Assembly: GCA_013036095.1 (NCBI GenBank)
Contig: JAAXCW010000006.1
Span: 62,001 to 126,000, forward strand
Reading direction: 5' to 3'
Source of the DNA: Vulcanimicrobiota bacterium
GTDB taxonomy: Bacteria; Vulcanimicrobiota; Vulcanimicrobiia; Vulcanimicrobiales; Vulcanimicrobiaceae
DNA: 64,000 nt
Shown: one piece after another, positions 43,551 through 51,833 of the stretch
How the letters are laid out: every line of letters begins with the position of its first letter
Numbering within the stretch: position 1 is the stretch's first letter
The notes under the pieces: generated by a model
The model's input: only the letters and a program-made list of their open reading frames with translations
Told to the model about the DNA's origin: nothing
Database searches by the model: none
Position numbers and translations under genes: made by a program

Positions 43551-44270
43551 ATGGCGATGCAGGCGGCAGTTAAATCCGCGATCCCCGTCCACGTGGCGGT
43601 GATCATGGACGGAAACCGCCGCTGGGCCAGGAGTCGCGGCTTGCCCGCAGCCGAAGGATACCGCCGCGGAGTCGGCGCGCTGCGCGCCGCGGTCCGCGCC
43701 GCGCTTGCGGCCGGCGTGAGAATGCTGACCGTCTACGGTTTCTCGACCGAAAATTGGGCGCGCGATCCCTCTGAAGTGCTCGCGCTAATGCAGCTCTGCA
43801 CGATCTTCGCCCGGACCGAGCTCGCGGCGCTCCGGCGGCAAGGCGTCGCGGTCGAGATCGTCGGGGATATCCGCGAATTTCCGCGACCGGCGAGAGCGGC
43901 GCTTGCGAGGCTCGTGCGGGCGACCGCCCACAACCGCCGGTTAACGCTGAACCTCGCGCTCAATTACAGCGGTCGCGCCGAGATCATCCGCGCGGTGCGT
44001 TCAATCGCCCATGACATCGAGTCGGGAAGTTTGCGTGCGCGCGACGTTGACGAATCCACTTTGCGGCGCCGCTTCTATGCTCCCCATCAGCCCGATCCCG
44101 ATCTGCTGATCCGCACGGGCGGAGATTTTCGCGTTTCCAATTTTCTGCTCTTCCAGCTCGCGTACACGGAATTGCTGACACTGCCGTGCATGTGGCCGGA
44201 TTTTAGCGAGGACGATTTCGCGCGCGCTTTGATTCAGTACGGGGAGCGCTGCCGGCGCTTCGGGTCATGA
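43551..44270 (+). CDS. uppS: Undecaprenyl diphosphate synthase (cis-prenyltransferase)
   Basis: About 239 aa from ATG 43551; an earlier in-frame start at 43485 would run through the operator-like dyad. It condenses IPP onto FPP to make the C55 carrier lipid used by MraY and MurG. The catalytic Asp20 is in VIMDGNRRWAR, and FSTENW..., LNYSGRAEI and RTGGDFRVSNFLLFQLAYTE are diagnostic. No ribosome binding site precedes the ATG, so leaderless initiation is possible. The 3' end overlaps the GH125 gene by 68 nt convergently. Confidence 0.93.
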   Translation: MAMQAAVKSAIPVHVAVIMDGNRRWARSRGLPAAEGYRRGVGALRAAVRAALAAGVRMLTVYGFSTENWARDPSEVLALMQLCTIFARTELAALRRQGVAVEIVGDIREFPRPARAALARLVRATAHNRRLTLNLALNYSGRAEIIRAVRSIAHDIESGSLRARDVDESTLRRRFYAPHQPDPDLLIRTGGDFRVSNFLLFQLAYTELLTLPCMWPDFSEDDFARALIQYGERCRRFGS

Positions 44271-45675
44271 CCATTGCAGGGGCTCCCGGCACGATGGTCC
44301 GGCCATCAGCTTCGACCAACAGCTGATCCAGCGCCGCATAGATCAGCGTCGTATTGTAAAGCTGCACGCCCGGCGCACCGACGATGGCGGGCGTGCCGAC
44401 CGTAGTGCCGGTGCTCGTCAGGGGTGCCGCCGAAAATCCGGCCAGCGTACGGAAAAGAAGTTCGGCATAGAGCGCGTTCGCCCAGCCGAATTCGGCTCGC
44501 GTAAAAGCCCAGTATGCGTTGCCGTTAAAGCTTTCGTGGATCAGGCCGTCCTTGCTATCCGTTTCGGCTAGCGTCGTTACGCTTGCCGCGATCTCTTGCG
44601 ATGACGTTGCGGTGAGCGCCCGTCCGATGATGCCGAGTGGCCACACATATCCCGGCGGCGTGTGTTCGCTGCCTAATCCGGACGCGTATATTCCTTTGTA
44701 ATACCACGGGTTGCCCGCAGAAAGCGCGAATGCGCGCGTGTTCAAGTAGATCGGATCCGAAGCCGGCGACCACCCGATGTATGGCATTGCGGTGAGGTTC
44801 GGAATGTTGGCGTCGTCGGCAAAGAGTTGCGCGCCGTAGCCGTCGGTTTCGTAGGCATAGACCCAGCCACCCAACTCGGGACGCCAGGCCCGTCCGTAGA
44901 GGTCGATACCGTTCTCGATCTGCGCCGACATCGAATTCGCTTCGTTTGCCAGATTCCGGTCACCATACCCGTCGACCGCGAGGGATGCGATGATACGCAG
45001 AGCGATCGCCGCGATGGCTTCCTGCGGAATATTGAAATGATAACGAACGGCGTCGTCGGATGGACGGTATGCGGTCCAAATCATTCCCGTGCTGGGGTTA
45101 AACGGTTGGGATTGCAGCTCGGTGTGGTACCGGCTGCAGCTCGCGTGCAGCTGTTCGCAACGCCACGTGGCGACGCTCGCGCGCAGTTCGCGATGAAAGC
45201 CGCTGCTAAAAAGTGCGCGCGTGCCGGTTTGCTGCCGGACCACCCACGCCATCAGAACTGGCCACGCCAGCGAATCCGCTTCCCATTTGCGCTCCCAGAT
45301 GCGATAGCCGGCGGTAAATGCGTTCGCGTACGGATCCGAAGCCACGTTGCGCGCGTTGCGTTCGATGACGCCCAACAATCGCACCGCCAGGATCGGATAT
45401 CCCGGAGCGAACCGCACATAAGGAATCGTTTGGGCGGAAGAATCGCGCAGCCACATCGCGGGAATGTCGCCGGTTTGCACGTACGTCGTGCCGTCGCGCT
45501 CGCTGAAAAAATCTGAGAAGAGTGTGTGAAAGAGCGAGGCCGGTTCGATCGCGCGGGCACGATGGCCCGTCAGCGGAACGATCAGTGTTTGCGCGTTCGC
45601 AGGCGTGCCGGAGAAGGCAAGGACAACCGTCAGCGTGGCGGCAATCCTTCGAACGTGGACAATCCAGGCGATCAC
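44203..45675 (-). CDS. Secreted GH125-family exo-alpha-1,6-mannosidase-like glycosidase
   Basis: 490 aa from GTG 45675, preceded by GAGG at 5 nt, encoding a signal peptide (MIAWIVHVRRIAATLTVVLA FSGTPANAQ). The open frame continues 295 codons further upstream, antisense to meaB, without homology. The GH125 hallmark TGDIPAMWLRDSSAQ is at residues 68-82, and PSDDAVRYHFNIPQEAI, SEHTPPGYVWPLGII and DSKDGLIHESF follow the family. It likely trims alpha-1,6-mannose from extracellular glycans. The last 20 residues overlap uppS. Confidence 0.85.
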   Translation of the reverse strand: MIAWIVHVRRIAATLTVVLAFSGTPANAQTLIVPLTGHRARAIEPASLFHTLFSDFFSERDGTTYVQTGDIPAMWLRDSSAQTIPYVRFAPGYPILAVRLLGVIERNARNVASDPYANAFTAGYRIWERKWEADSLAWPVLMAWVVRQQTGTRALFSSGFHRELRASVATWRCEQLHASCSRYHTELQSQPFNPSTGMIWTAYRPSDDAVRYHFNIPQEAIAAIALRIIASLAVDGYGDRNLANEANSMSAQIENGIDLYGRAWRPELGGWVYAYETDGYGAQLFADDANIPNLTAMPYIGWSPASDPIYLNTRAFALSAGNPWYYKGIYASGLGSEHTPPGYVWPLGIIGRALTATSSQEIAASVTTLAETDSKDGLIHESFNGNAYWAFTRAEFGWANALYAELLFRTLAGFSAAPLTSTGTTVGTPAIVGAPGVQLYNTTLIYAALDQLLVEADGRTIVPGAPAMVMTRSAGSAPRTESKRARNRPR

Positions 45676-46641
45676 TCCGACCTCTTGCGGCAATTCCGCG
45701 CCCGTTCCCCACGCGCGCTGGCGCGCGCGATCAGCCGCGCGGAGTCCGGGCGGGGAGCCGAACTCGTCCGCCATCTTTTTTCGAAAACGGGGCGCGCGCT
45801 GACGATCGGTCTGACGGGTCCGCCGGGCGTCGGCAAATCCACGCTCGGCAACGCGCTCGTCCGCAAAGTGCGTTCGCTCGGCAAGAGCGTCGGCGTCGTA
45901 TCGGTCGATCCGAGTTCTCCGTTTTCGCACGGGGCGTTGTTGGGCGATCGCATTCGGTTGACCGAACACTTTACGGACAGCGAAGTTTTTATCCGGTCGA
46001 TGGCCAGCCGCGGGCATCTGGGCGGCCTTGCCGGAGCGACTGCCGACGCCGTGCTGCTGATGGACGCGTTCGGCATGGATGTGGTCATCATCGAGACGGT
46101 CGGGGTGGGACAATCCGAGATCGAGATCGCCGAGCTCGCGCAAACGACGATCGTCGCGCTGCAGCCCGGCAGTGGGGACAGCATTCAAGTGCTCAAAGCC
46201 GGAATATTGGAGATCGCCGACATCTTCGTGGTCAATAAGAAGGACCACCCGATGGCGAATCAACTCAAGCACGAGATTCGTTCGATGATGGAGATGCTCG
46301 ACTTCACGGGATGGGTCCCGGAGCTGATCATGATGCAGGCTACGAGCGGCGAAGGCATCGACGAGCTCTGGCCCGGCGTCGAGCGGCACGTTGCATACCT
46401 GCGCGAGTCGGGCGAGCTCGACGAGAAGCGGCGCGAAGCGTTTGCGCACCAGGTCCGGCAACTGGCCCTTGGCCAGCTCGAACGCAAACTGGACCGCCAA
46501 CTCGGCAGCGACCTTGCTTCCGGAGTCGATCCGTATGCCGCCGCCGAACGGGTGCTCCATGCTTTCGGCGTTTCATCCGAAATTTTGGACGAGCCGGCTC
46601 GGGCGCCGCACGTGCGCGCATCGGTTAAAGGGTTAACGTGA
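45655..46641 (+). CDS. meaB: MeaB/ArgK-type G-protein chaperone of a B12-dependent mutase
   Basis: 328 aa from GTG 45655 (an alternative TTG is at 45685). It uses GTP to load and protect the cobalamin of acyl-CoA mutases. The P-loop GPPGVGKST is at 55-63, and VVSVDPSSPFSHGALLGDR, RSMASRGHLGGL, IIETVGVGQSE and the base motif FVVNKKDHPMA follow. The mutase genes follow after two unknown genes. The start codon overlaps the divergently transcribed GH125 start by 21 nt. Confidence 0.92.
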   Translation: MDNPGDHSDLLRQFRARSPRALARAISRAESGRGAELVRHLFSKTGRALTIGLTGPPGVGKSTLGNALVRKVRSLGKSVGVVSVDPSSPFSHGALLGDRIRLTEHFTDSEVFIRSMASRGHLGGLAGATADAVLLMDAFGMDVVIIETVGVGQSEIEIAELAQTTIVALQPGSGDSIQVLKAGILEIADIFVVNKKDHPMANQLKHEIRSMMEMLDFTGWVPELIMMQATSGEGIDELWPGVERHVAYLRESGELDEKRREAFAHQVRQLALGQLERKLDRQLGSDLASGVDPYAAAERVLHAFGVSSEILDEPARAPHVRASVKGLT

Positions 46642-47306
46642 TCACTCCGCCCCCCACCATCATTCGCGAGCGCGTCAGTCCCGTCTGCACCGCGCTGCAT
46701 CAGTTGGTCGTTCCGCTTGCGCAAATGAACATCAAGAACCGCGCGCTTACCGGGGCGATCAGGTCCAACGAGGTCCTGATATGGAAATACCAGGATACGA
46801 AATTGCGCGACGGCGTCATGATTCGCGTCGCACAAAACGACATGCTCGCCACGAACCTGCTCGCGAATATCCACGACGTGGAGAATCAGCTCCTCAAGTC
46901 CTATCAGGCCTATCCGCAAGGGACGAACGCGAAGGTCGACGCGCTGCGGCAGCGCGTGCAGAACGTCGTAGACATAGAGCGCGTTCTCGCTAATCAGTAT
47001 GCGGGCGCCTACGGCGCGATCGTCGACAACGATCAGGTGAAGGAGATTGAGAGCGGTTTGGACAGTTTCGCCGGCAGCTCGCGCCCGTCGGGACCACCCC
47101 AGACGCCGCCGGCGGTTGTCACGCGTGAAGGCGGCGCGCCGGACGCGGATAACGATCCGCGGCTCTCAAGCCTGCCGCCGGGTGGGCTCGCCCTGCGCGC
47201 ACTCAAATATACGCCGCTTGCCGGCTTGCAAAGATTGCTCCGCCGCGAAGGCCCTGCGCTCGAAGCGCAAGCGCTCGTCGCTGCGCACGACTGCGACGGG
47301 GTCTAA
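46638..47306 (+). CDS. Unknown protein, first of a tandem paralogous pair (no signal peptide)
   Basis: 222 aa from GTG 46638, overlapping the meaB stop by 4 nt; a stop lies four codons upstream in frame, so no longer start is possible. It opens PPPTIIRERVSPVC (Cys17), continues with a helical region ([20 protein letters not shown]) and a Pro-rich linker, and ends AAHDCDGV. The same blocks occur in the next gene. Unlike that copy it lacks a signal peptide. Two conserved Cys could form a disulfide if exported. No named family is recognised. Confidence 0.65.
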   Translation: MITPPPTIIRERVSPVCTALHQLVVPLAQMNIKNRALTGAIRSNEVLIWKYQDTKLRDGVMIRVAQNDMLATNLLANIHDVENQLLKSYQAYPQGTNAKVDALRQRVQNVVDIERVLANQYAGAYGAIVDNDQVKEIESGLDSFAGSSRPSGPPQTPPAVVTREGGAPDADNDPRLSSLPPGGLALRALKYTPLAGLQRLLRREGPALEAQALVAAHDCDGV

Positions 47307-48077
47307 ATGCTGCAATTCGTACTCGCGGTGGTTGCCGCCGCTACGCCGTCGCCCAAACCATATCCGGTTTTCATGCCGCCGCCGACGATCATCCAGGAAC
47401 GCGTCAGCCCCGTTTGCAGCACGCTGCACAAAGTCGTTTTGCCGCTAGCGCGCATGCAGGCGCAGTACCGGCATTCCGTGGCCGAGATAAAGAAAGACGA
47501 GCTGCAGCTGGCCAAATACTCCAAGACCAAGCTGCAGGACGGCGTGGATCTCTACGCCGGAAAGATCGATCAGGAAAGCACGAACCTAATCGGCGCGATC
47601 CACGGAATCGAGCAGCTTTTGCAGGAGTCATATGCGAGCTACCCGGAGGGCAAAGTTCCCAAGGTGGACGCACTCCGGCAGCGTGCGCAGAACGTCGTCG
47701 ACATCGAGCGCGCCACAGCCGATCGCTACGCCGAGATCTACGGCACGATCGTCGACAACTACGGAACGGATATGCTGAAGACGCTCGGCAATGATTTCGG
47801 AACCGGCGCGACCGGCGGCTCCGGCAGCTTCGGAACGCCGGGACTCGACACAATGCCGAATGCCGCAGTGCCCGCGGCGCCGCCGCAGGTCACGACGCCG
47901 CCGCCCAGCCTGCCGGCTGATTACGATCCGCGGCTATCGGATAAACCGCCGGCCGTCGTCAGCTTGCACATTTTGAAGTACGACCGGCTCTCCCAGTTGA
48001 ACGCGGCCCTCGTCGCCCAAGGCCGGAGCCTTATCCAGCAGGCCCTGATCGCGGCCCGGGATTGCGACGGCACCTAG
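47307..48077 (+). CDS. Unknown secreted protein, second of the tandem paralogous pair
   Basis: 256 aa starting right after the previous stop. A short hydrophobic N-terminus ([16 protein letters not shown]) suggests export. The body repeats [14 protein letters not shown] (Cys37), [20 protein letters not shown], a Gly/Pro-rich linker, [12 protein letters not shown] and the C-terminal AARDCDGT. A predicted long helical hairpin occupies residues 45-165. It lies between meaB and the mutase genes, but nothing in the sequence links it to mutase function. Confidence 0.68.
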   Translation: MLQFVLAVVAAATPSPKPYPVFMPPPTIIQERVSPVCSTLHKVVLPLARMQAQYRHSVAEIKKDELQLAKYSKTKLQDGVDLYAGKIDQESTNLIGAIHGIEQLLQESYASYPEGKVPKVDALRQRAQNVVDIERATADRYAEIYGTIVDNYGTDMLKTLGNDFGTGATGGSGSFGTPGLDTMPNAAVPAAPPQVTTPPPSLPADYDPRLSDKPPAVVSLHILKYDRLSQLNAALVAQGRSLIQQALIAARDCDGT

Positions 48078-48121
48078 GGGAAGGCTTTAGACCCCGCCGC
48101 TCGAGGACTAGATTGGCAAAA

Positions 48122-49822
48122 ATGATCGAACGCCCGGACAGCCCGGGCGCGCAGCCGGAGAACGACTTCGGCGCGCAGGAAAAAATGTGGGAGAGAACTT
48201 CCGCTCAGGGCAAGCGCCGGAAAGGTGCCGGCTCCGGCGCGGTCGACCGCACGATCTCCGACCTTCCTTTAAAGACAATCTACGGGCCGCAAGATGCCGG
48301 GCTCGATCTCGCACGCGATCTGAGCTGGCCTTCGATCTATCCGTACACACGCGGCATTCATTCCAACATGTACCGCGACCGCTTGTGGACGATGCGCCAG
48401 TTCGCCGGCTTCGGCAACGCCAAACAAACCAACGAGCGTTACCACTTCTTGCTTTCGCACGGCCAGCACGGATTGTCGGTCGCCTTCGATATGCCGACGC
48501 TGATGGGATTCGATTCCGATGCGCCGCAAGCGCGCGGCGAGGTCGGCAAATGCGGCGTCGCCATCGACTCGCTCGCCGACATGGAAACGCTCTTCGATGG
48601 CATCGACATGGGCGACATCACGACGTCGATGACGATCAACGGACCGGCCTGCATCGCGCTAGCGCTGTACGTGGCGGCAGCCGAGAAAAAAGGCGTTCCG
48701 CGCGTAAAGCTCGGCGGGACGGTTCAGGCCGATATCCTCAAGGAGTACATCGCGCAGAAAGAGTGGATCTTTCCGCCGCGTCCGCATATGCGTTTGATCG
48801 TCGACATGATCCGCTTCTGCCGCGACGAGATGCCCCGCTGGAATACGATCTCCATCAGCGGCTATCACATTCGCGAGGCCGGTTCGACGGCCGCGCAAGA
48901 ATTGGCTTTCACGCTCGCCGACGGATTCGCGTACGTCGAAGCGTGCGTTGCCTCGGGAATGGACGTCGACTCTTTTGCGCCGCGCCTTTCGTTTTTCTTC
49001 AACTCGCACATCGATTTCTTCGAAGAGATCTGCAAGTTCCGGGCCGCGCGCCGCATTTGGGCGCGGCACATGCGCGATCGCTATGGCGCGAAGGATCCGC
49101 GTTCGCTTCAGATGCGTTTCCACACCCAAACGGCCGGCTGCAGCGCGACCGCGCAGCAGCCTGAAAACAACATTGTGCGCGTCGCATACGAAGCGCTGGC
49201 CGCCGTCCTCGGCGGGACGCAGTCGCTGCACACCAACTCGATGGACGAAGTGCTTGCGCTGCCGTCGGAAAAGGCCGCCGAAATCGCGCTGCGCACCCAG
49301 CAAGTGCTCGCGTATGAAACGAACGTGACGAACGTGGTCGATCCGCTGGGCGGCTCGTATTTTATCGAAGCGCTCACGAACGAACTCGAGCGTCAAGCCG
49401 AAGAGTACTTCAAACGCATCGAGGAGTACGGCGGCGTGATCGAAGCGATCGAGGCCGGGTTCTTCCAGCGCGAGATCGCCGACGCGAGCTACCGCTATCA
49501 GCGGTCGCTCGAAACGAAAGATCGTATTCTGGTCGGCGTCAACGCCTTCGAAAAGCCGGAGGAACGGCAAGACATCGAACTGCTTCGCATCGGCGTTGAG
49601 ATGGAGCGCGAGCAAGCGCGTTCGGTCGCGGATGTTCGCCGCAATCGAGATCAGAACGCTGCCCAAGTAGCGCTCGAACGGCTGAAGAAAGCCTGCGCAG
49701 ATCCGAACGACAACGTGATGCCGCATCTGATCGACTGCGTGAAAGCCTACCTCACCGAAGGTGAGATCGTCGAAGCGATGGCCGGCGTCTACGGCCGTTA
49801 CACCGAGAAAGTGGCATTCTAA
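48122..49822 (+). CDS. B12-dependent acyl-CoA mutase large subunit (isobutyryl-CoA-mutase-like residues)
   Basis: 566 aa from ATG 48122; upstream codons belong to the previous gene's end. A TIM-barrel catalytic subunit of the methylmalonyl-CoA mutase family lacking its own B12 domain. Motifs [46 protein letters not shown] and LHTNSMDE are present. At the positions of MCM Tyr89 and Arg207 it has Phe94 (RQFAGFG) and Gln212 (KEYIAQ), the pair reported for isobutyryl-CoA mutase. It works with the B12 subunit at 49943 and MeaB. Confidence 0.9.
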   Translation: MIERPDSPGAQPENDFGAQEKMWERTSAQGKRRKGAGSGAVDRTISDLPLKTIYGPQDAGLDLARDLSWPSIYPYTRGIHSNMYRDRLWTMRQFAGFGNAKQTNERYHFLLSHGQHGLSVAFDMPTLMGFDSDAPQARGEVGKCGVAIDSLADMETLFDGIDMGDITTSMTINGPACIALALYVAAAEKKGVPRVKLGGTVQADILKEYIAQKEWIFPPRPHMRLIVDMIRFCRDEMPRWNTISISGYHIREAGSTAAQELAFTLADGFAYVEACVASGMDVDSFAPRLSFFFNSHIDFFEEICKFRAARRIWARHMRDRYGAKDPRSLQMRFHTQTAGCSATAQQPENNIVRVAYEALAAVLGGTQSLHTNSMDEVLALPSEKAAEIALRTQQVLAYETNVTNVVDPLGGSYFIEALTNELERQAEEYFKRIEEYGGVIEAIEAGFFQREIADASYRYQRSLETKDRILVGVNAFEKPEERQDIELLRIGVEMEREQARSVADVRRNRDQNAAQVALERLKKACADPNDNVMPHLIDCVKAYLTEGEIVEAMAGVYGRYTEKVAF

Positions 49823-49950
49823 TGGCCGCGCTGACCCAAGAACAGCGCGACGCCGAAGCCGCAACGCTCAAAGAAGTGATGGCCAAGCTTGAAGAGGCGC
49901 TGCGCCTAAGCCTCGAGCTCGAACGCGAGAAAGATCCTCCGCATGGCTAG
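49822..49950 (+). CDS. Small acidic helical protein (42 aa) between the mutase subunits
   Basis: ATG 49822 overlaps the large-subunit stop (TAATG), and the TAG at 49948-49950 overlaps the start of the B12 subunit by 8 nt. The 42 residues ([20 protein letters not shown], then AKLEEALRLSLELEREKDPP) are a single charged amphipathic helix, probably coiled-coil. The tight overlap on both sides argues for real translation, either as a coupling ORF or as a small partner of the mutase. Confidence 0.6.
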   Translation: MAALTQEQRDAEAATLKEVMAKLEEALRLSLELEREKDPPHG

Positions 49951-50356
49951 ACCGCTGCGCGTCGTCATTGCGAAGGCCGGTCTCGACGGGCACGATCGCG
50001 GCGCCAAAGTGATCGCGCGCGCGCTGCGCGACGCCGGGATGGAAGTCATTTACACGGGCCTCTTCCAGGCTCCCGAGCAGATCGTGCAGACGGCGATCCA
50101 GGAAGACGCCGACGGCATCGGCCTATCAATCCTCAGCGGCGCGCACATGACGCTCTTTCCGCTCATCGTCGAACAGCTCAAAGCGCAGAACGCCCAAGAC
50201 ATCGTCTTTTTCGGCGGCGGCACCATCCCGCCCGAGGATGCGGAAGAACTCAAGCGCATCGGCGTGCGCGAAATCTTTACGCCCGGCGCTCCGCTCGCCG
50301 ACATCATCAAATTCGTCCAGCGCGAATGCGGCAACCGCCGCGAACTCGTCGGCTGA
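49943..50356 (+). CDS. Acyl-CoA mutase small subunit, cobalamin-binding
   Basis: 137-aa Rossmann-like B12 domain. Asp15-x-His17-x-x-Gly20 in LDGHDRG gives the base-off/His-on cobalt ligand. Ser62/Leu64 in GLSILSGAH and the VFFGGGTIP loop complete the site. The size fits the separate small subunits of isobutyryl- or hydroxyisobutyryl-type mutases (IcmB/HcmB, about 130-140 aa). Confidence 0.92.
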   Translation: MARPLRVVIAKAGLDGHDRGAKVIARALRDAGMEVIYTGLFQAPEQIVQTAIQEDADGIGLSILSGAHMTLFPLIVEQLKAQNAQDIVFFGGGTIPPEDAEELKRIGVREIFTPGAPLADIIKFVQRECGNRRELVG

Positions 50357-50369
50357 CGGCTGAGCAAGA

Positions 50370-51833
50370 TTGACCGTTAGGACGCGTATCGCGCCGTCGC
50401 CGACCGGCGATCCGCACGTCGGCACCGCTTATGTCGCGCTAATCAACTACTGCTTCGCCAAGAAAAACGGCGGCAAGTTCGTGCTGCGCATCGAGGACAC
50501 GGATCGCGCGCGCAGCACCCGCGAATCCGAGCAGGCGATTCTGGATTCGCTGCATTGGCTGGGCTTGAGCTGGGACGAAGGGCCGGACGTGGGCGGTCCG
50601 CACGGGCCGTATCGTCAGAGCGAGCGTTCGGAGATCTACCGCGAACACGTGGCAAAACTGTTGGCCGGCGGCAACGCATTCAAATGCTTCTGTACGCCCG
50701 AACGGCTCGAAGATATGCGCGCCGCGCAGCGCGCTTCGAAGCTGCCGTCGCGTTATGACGGATTGTGCACGAGCCTGAGCACCGATGAGGTCGCGAAGAA
50801 AGAGGCGGCCGGCGCTCCGTACGTCGTGCGATTGAGTGTGCCGGCCGAGGGCGTGTGCGTCGTAAACGATTTGCGGCGCGGCGCGATCGAGATCGATTGG
50901 GGCAGCGTCGATATGCAGGTGCTGATGAAATCCGACGGCATGCCGACGTACCACCTAGCGAACGTCGTCGACGACCACTTGATGGAGATCACGCACGTCT
51001 TTCGCGGCGAAGAGTGGCTCTCTTCGGCGCCCAAGCATTTGCTGCTCTATCAGTATTTCGGCTGGGAGCCGCCACAGCTGCTGCATCTGCCGCTCTTGCG
51101 CAATCCGGACAAGAGCAAGCTGAGCAAACGCAAGAATCCGACGAGCATCCTGTTTTACAAGGCGATGGGCTATCTGCCCGACGCGCTGCTGAACTTCTTG
51201 GGATTGCTCTGCGTGATGCCGCCCGAAGGCGAAGAGATCATGGACTTACAGTTAATGACCGATCGCTTTGCGCTCGAGCACATCGCTCTGGGCGGCCCGG
51301 TCTTCGACGTTTCGAAACTCGACTGGCTGAACGGGCGGTACATCCGCGAGCGGAACGATCTCGACGGGTTTATGACCAAAGCGCAAGCCTGGGGTCTAGA
51401 GACCGACAAGTTGCGCCGGATTGCCGCGCTCGCACAGCCGCGCATCGAACGGCTGAGCGACCTCGGACCGCTGCTTGCCTTCTTTTTTGCGGGGCGCGTG
51501 AGCGTGACGGCGGAGCAACTGCGCACCGCGAAGCTCGACGATGTTTCGCTGCGCAAAGCGCTGCAGTTAGCCAGTTGGGGTTTCGACGCGCTGACGAGTT
51601 GGCAGACGGCGGATATCGAGGCGGTGCTGAAAGATGTTGCTGCGAAGCTGGATGTGAAGCTGCGCGACGTAACGCGCCCGTTCTACGTCGCGATCACGGG
51701 AAGCGCGACGTCCGTACCGCTCTATGATTCGATCGATATTCTGGGCCGCGATATCGTGCGCGAGCGCTTGCGCGTCGCGCTCGAAGTTTTGGGGGGCGTC
51801 TCGTCGTCCGAACTTAAAGAGTGGGCGAAATGA
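50370..51833 (+). CDS. gltX: Glutamyl-tRNA synthetase
   Basis: 487-aa class Ic synthetase. The HIGH-like motif is PSPTGDPHVGTAYVAL (HVGT), the ATP motif SKLSKRKNP (KLSKR) is intact, and RIEDTDRARSTRESEQAILD, split at its helix, is typical. It starts at TTG 50370, 13 nt after the B12-subunit gene, without a strong ribosome binding site. gatCAB was not seen, so discriminating or not cannot be judged. Its stop overlaps the glmU ATG. Confidence 0.95.
   Translation: MTVRTRIAPSPTGDPHVGTAYVALINYCFAKKNGGKFVLRIEDTDRARSTRESEQAILDSLHWLGLSWDEGPDVGGPHGPYRQSERSEIYREHVAKLLAGGNAFKCFCTPERLEDMRAAQRASKLPSRYDGLCTSLSTDEVAKKEAAGAPYVVRLSVPAEGVCVVNDLRRGAIEIDWGSVDMQVLMKSDGMPTYHLANVVDDHLMEITHVFRGEEWLSSAPKHLLLYQYFGWEPPQLLHLPLLRNPDKSKLSKRKNPTSILFYKAMGYLPDALLNFLGLLCVMPPEGEEIMDLQLMTDRFALEHIALGGPVFDVSKLDWLNGRYIRERNDLDGFMTKAQAWGLETDKLRRIAALAQPRIERLSDLGPLLAFFFAGRVSVTAEQLRTAKLDDVSLRKALQLASWGFDALTSWQTADIEAVLKDVAAKLDVKLRDVTRPFYVAITGSATSVPLYDSIDILGRDIVRERLRVALEVLGGVSSSELKEWAK

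Noticed and set aside
45676-46560. N-terminal 295-codon extension of the GH125 frame, antisense to meaB
   Set aside because: The extension lacks similarity, while GTG 45675 has a ribosome binding site and opens a signal peptide.
48659-49864. A 401-codon open frame antisense to the mutase large subunit
   Set aside because: Composition and position are those of a shadow frame; no start signal or homology.
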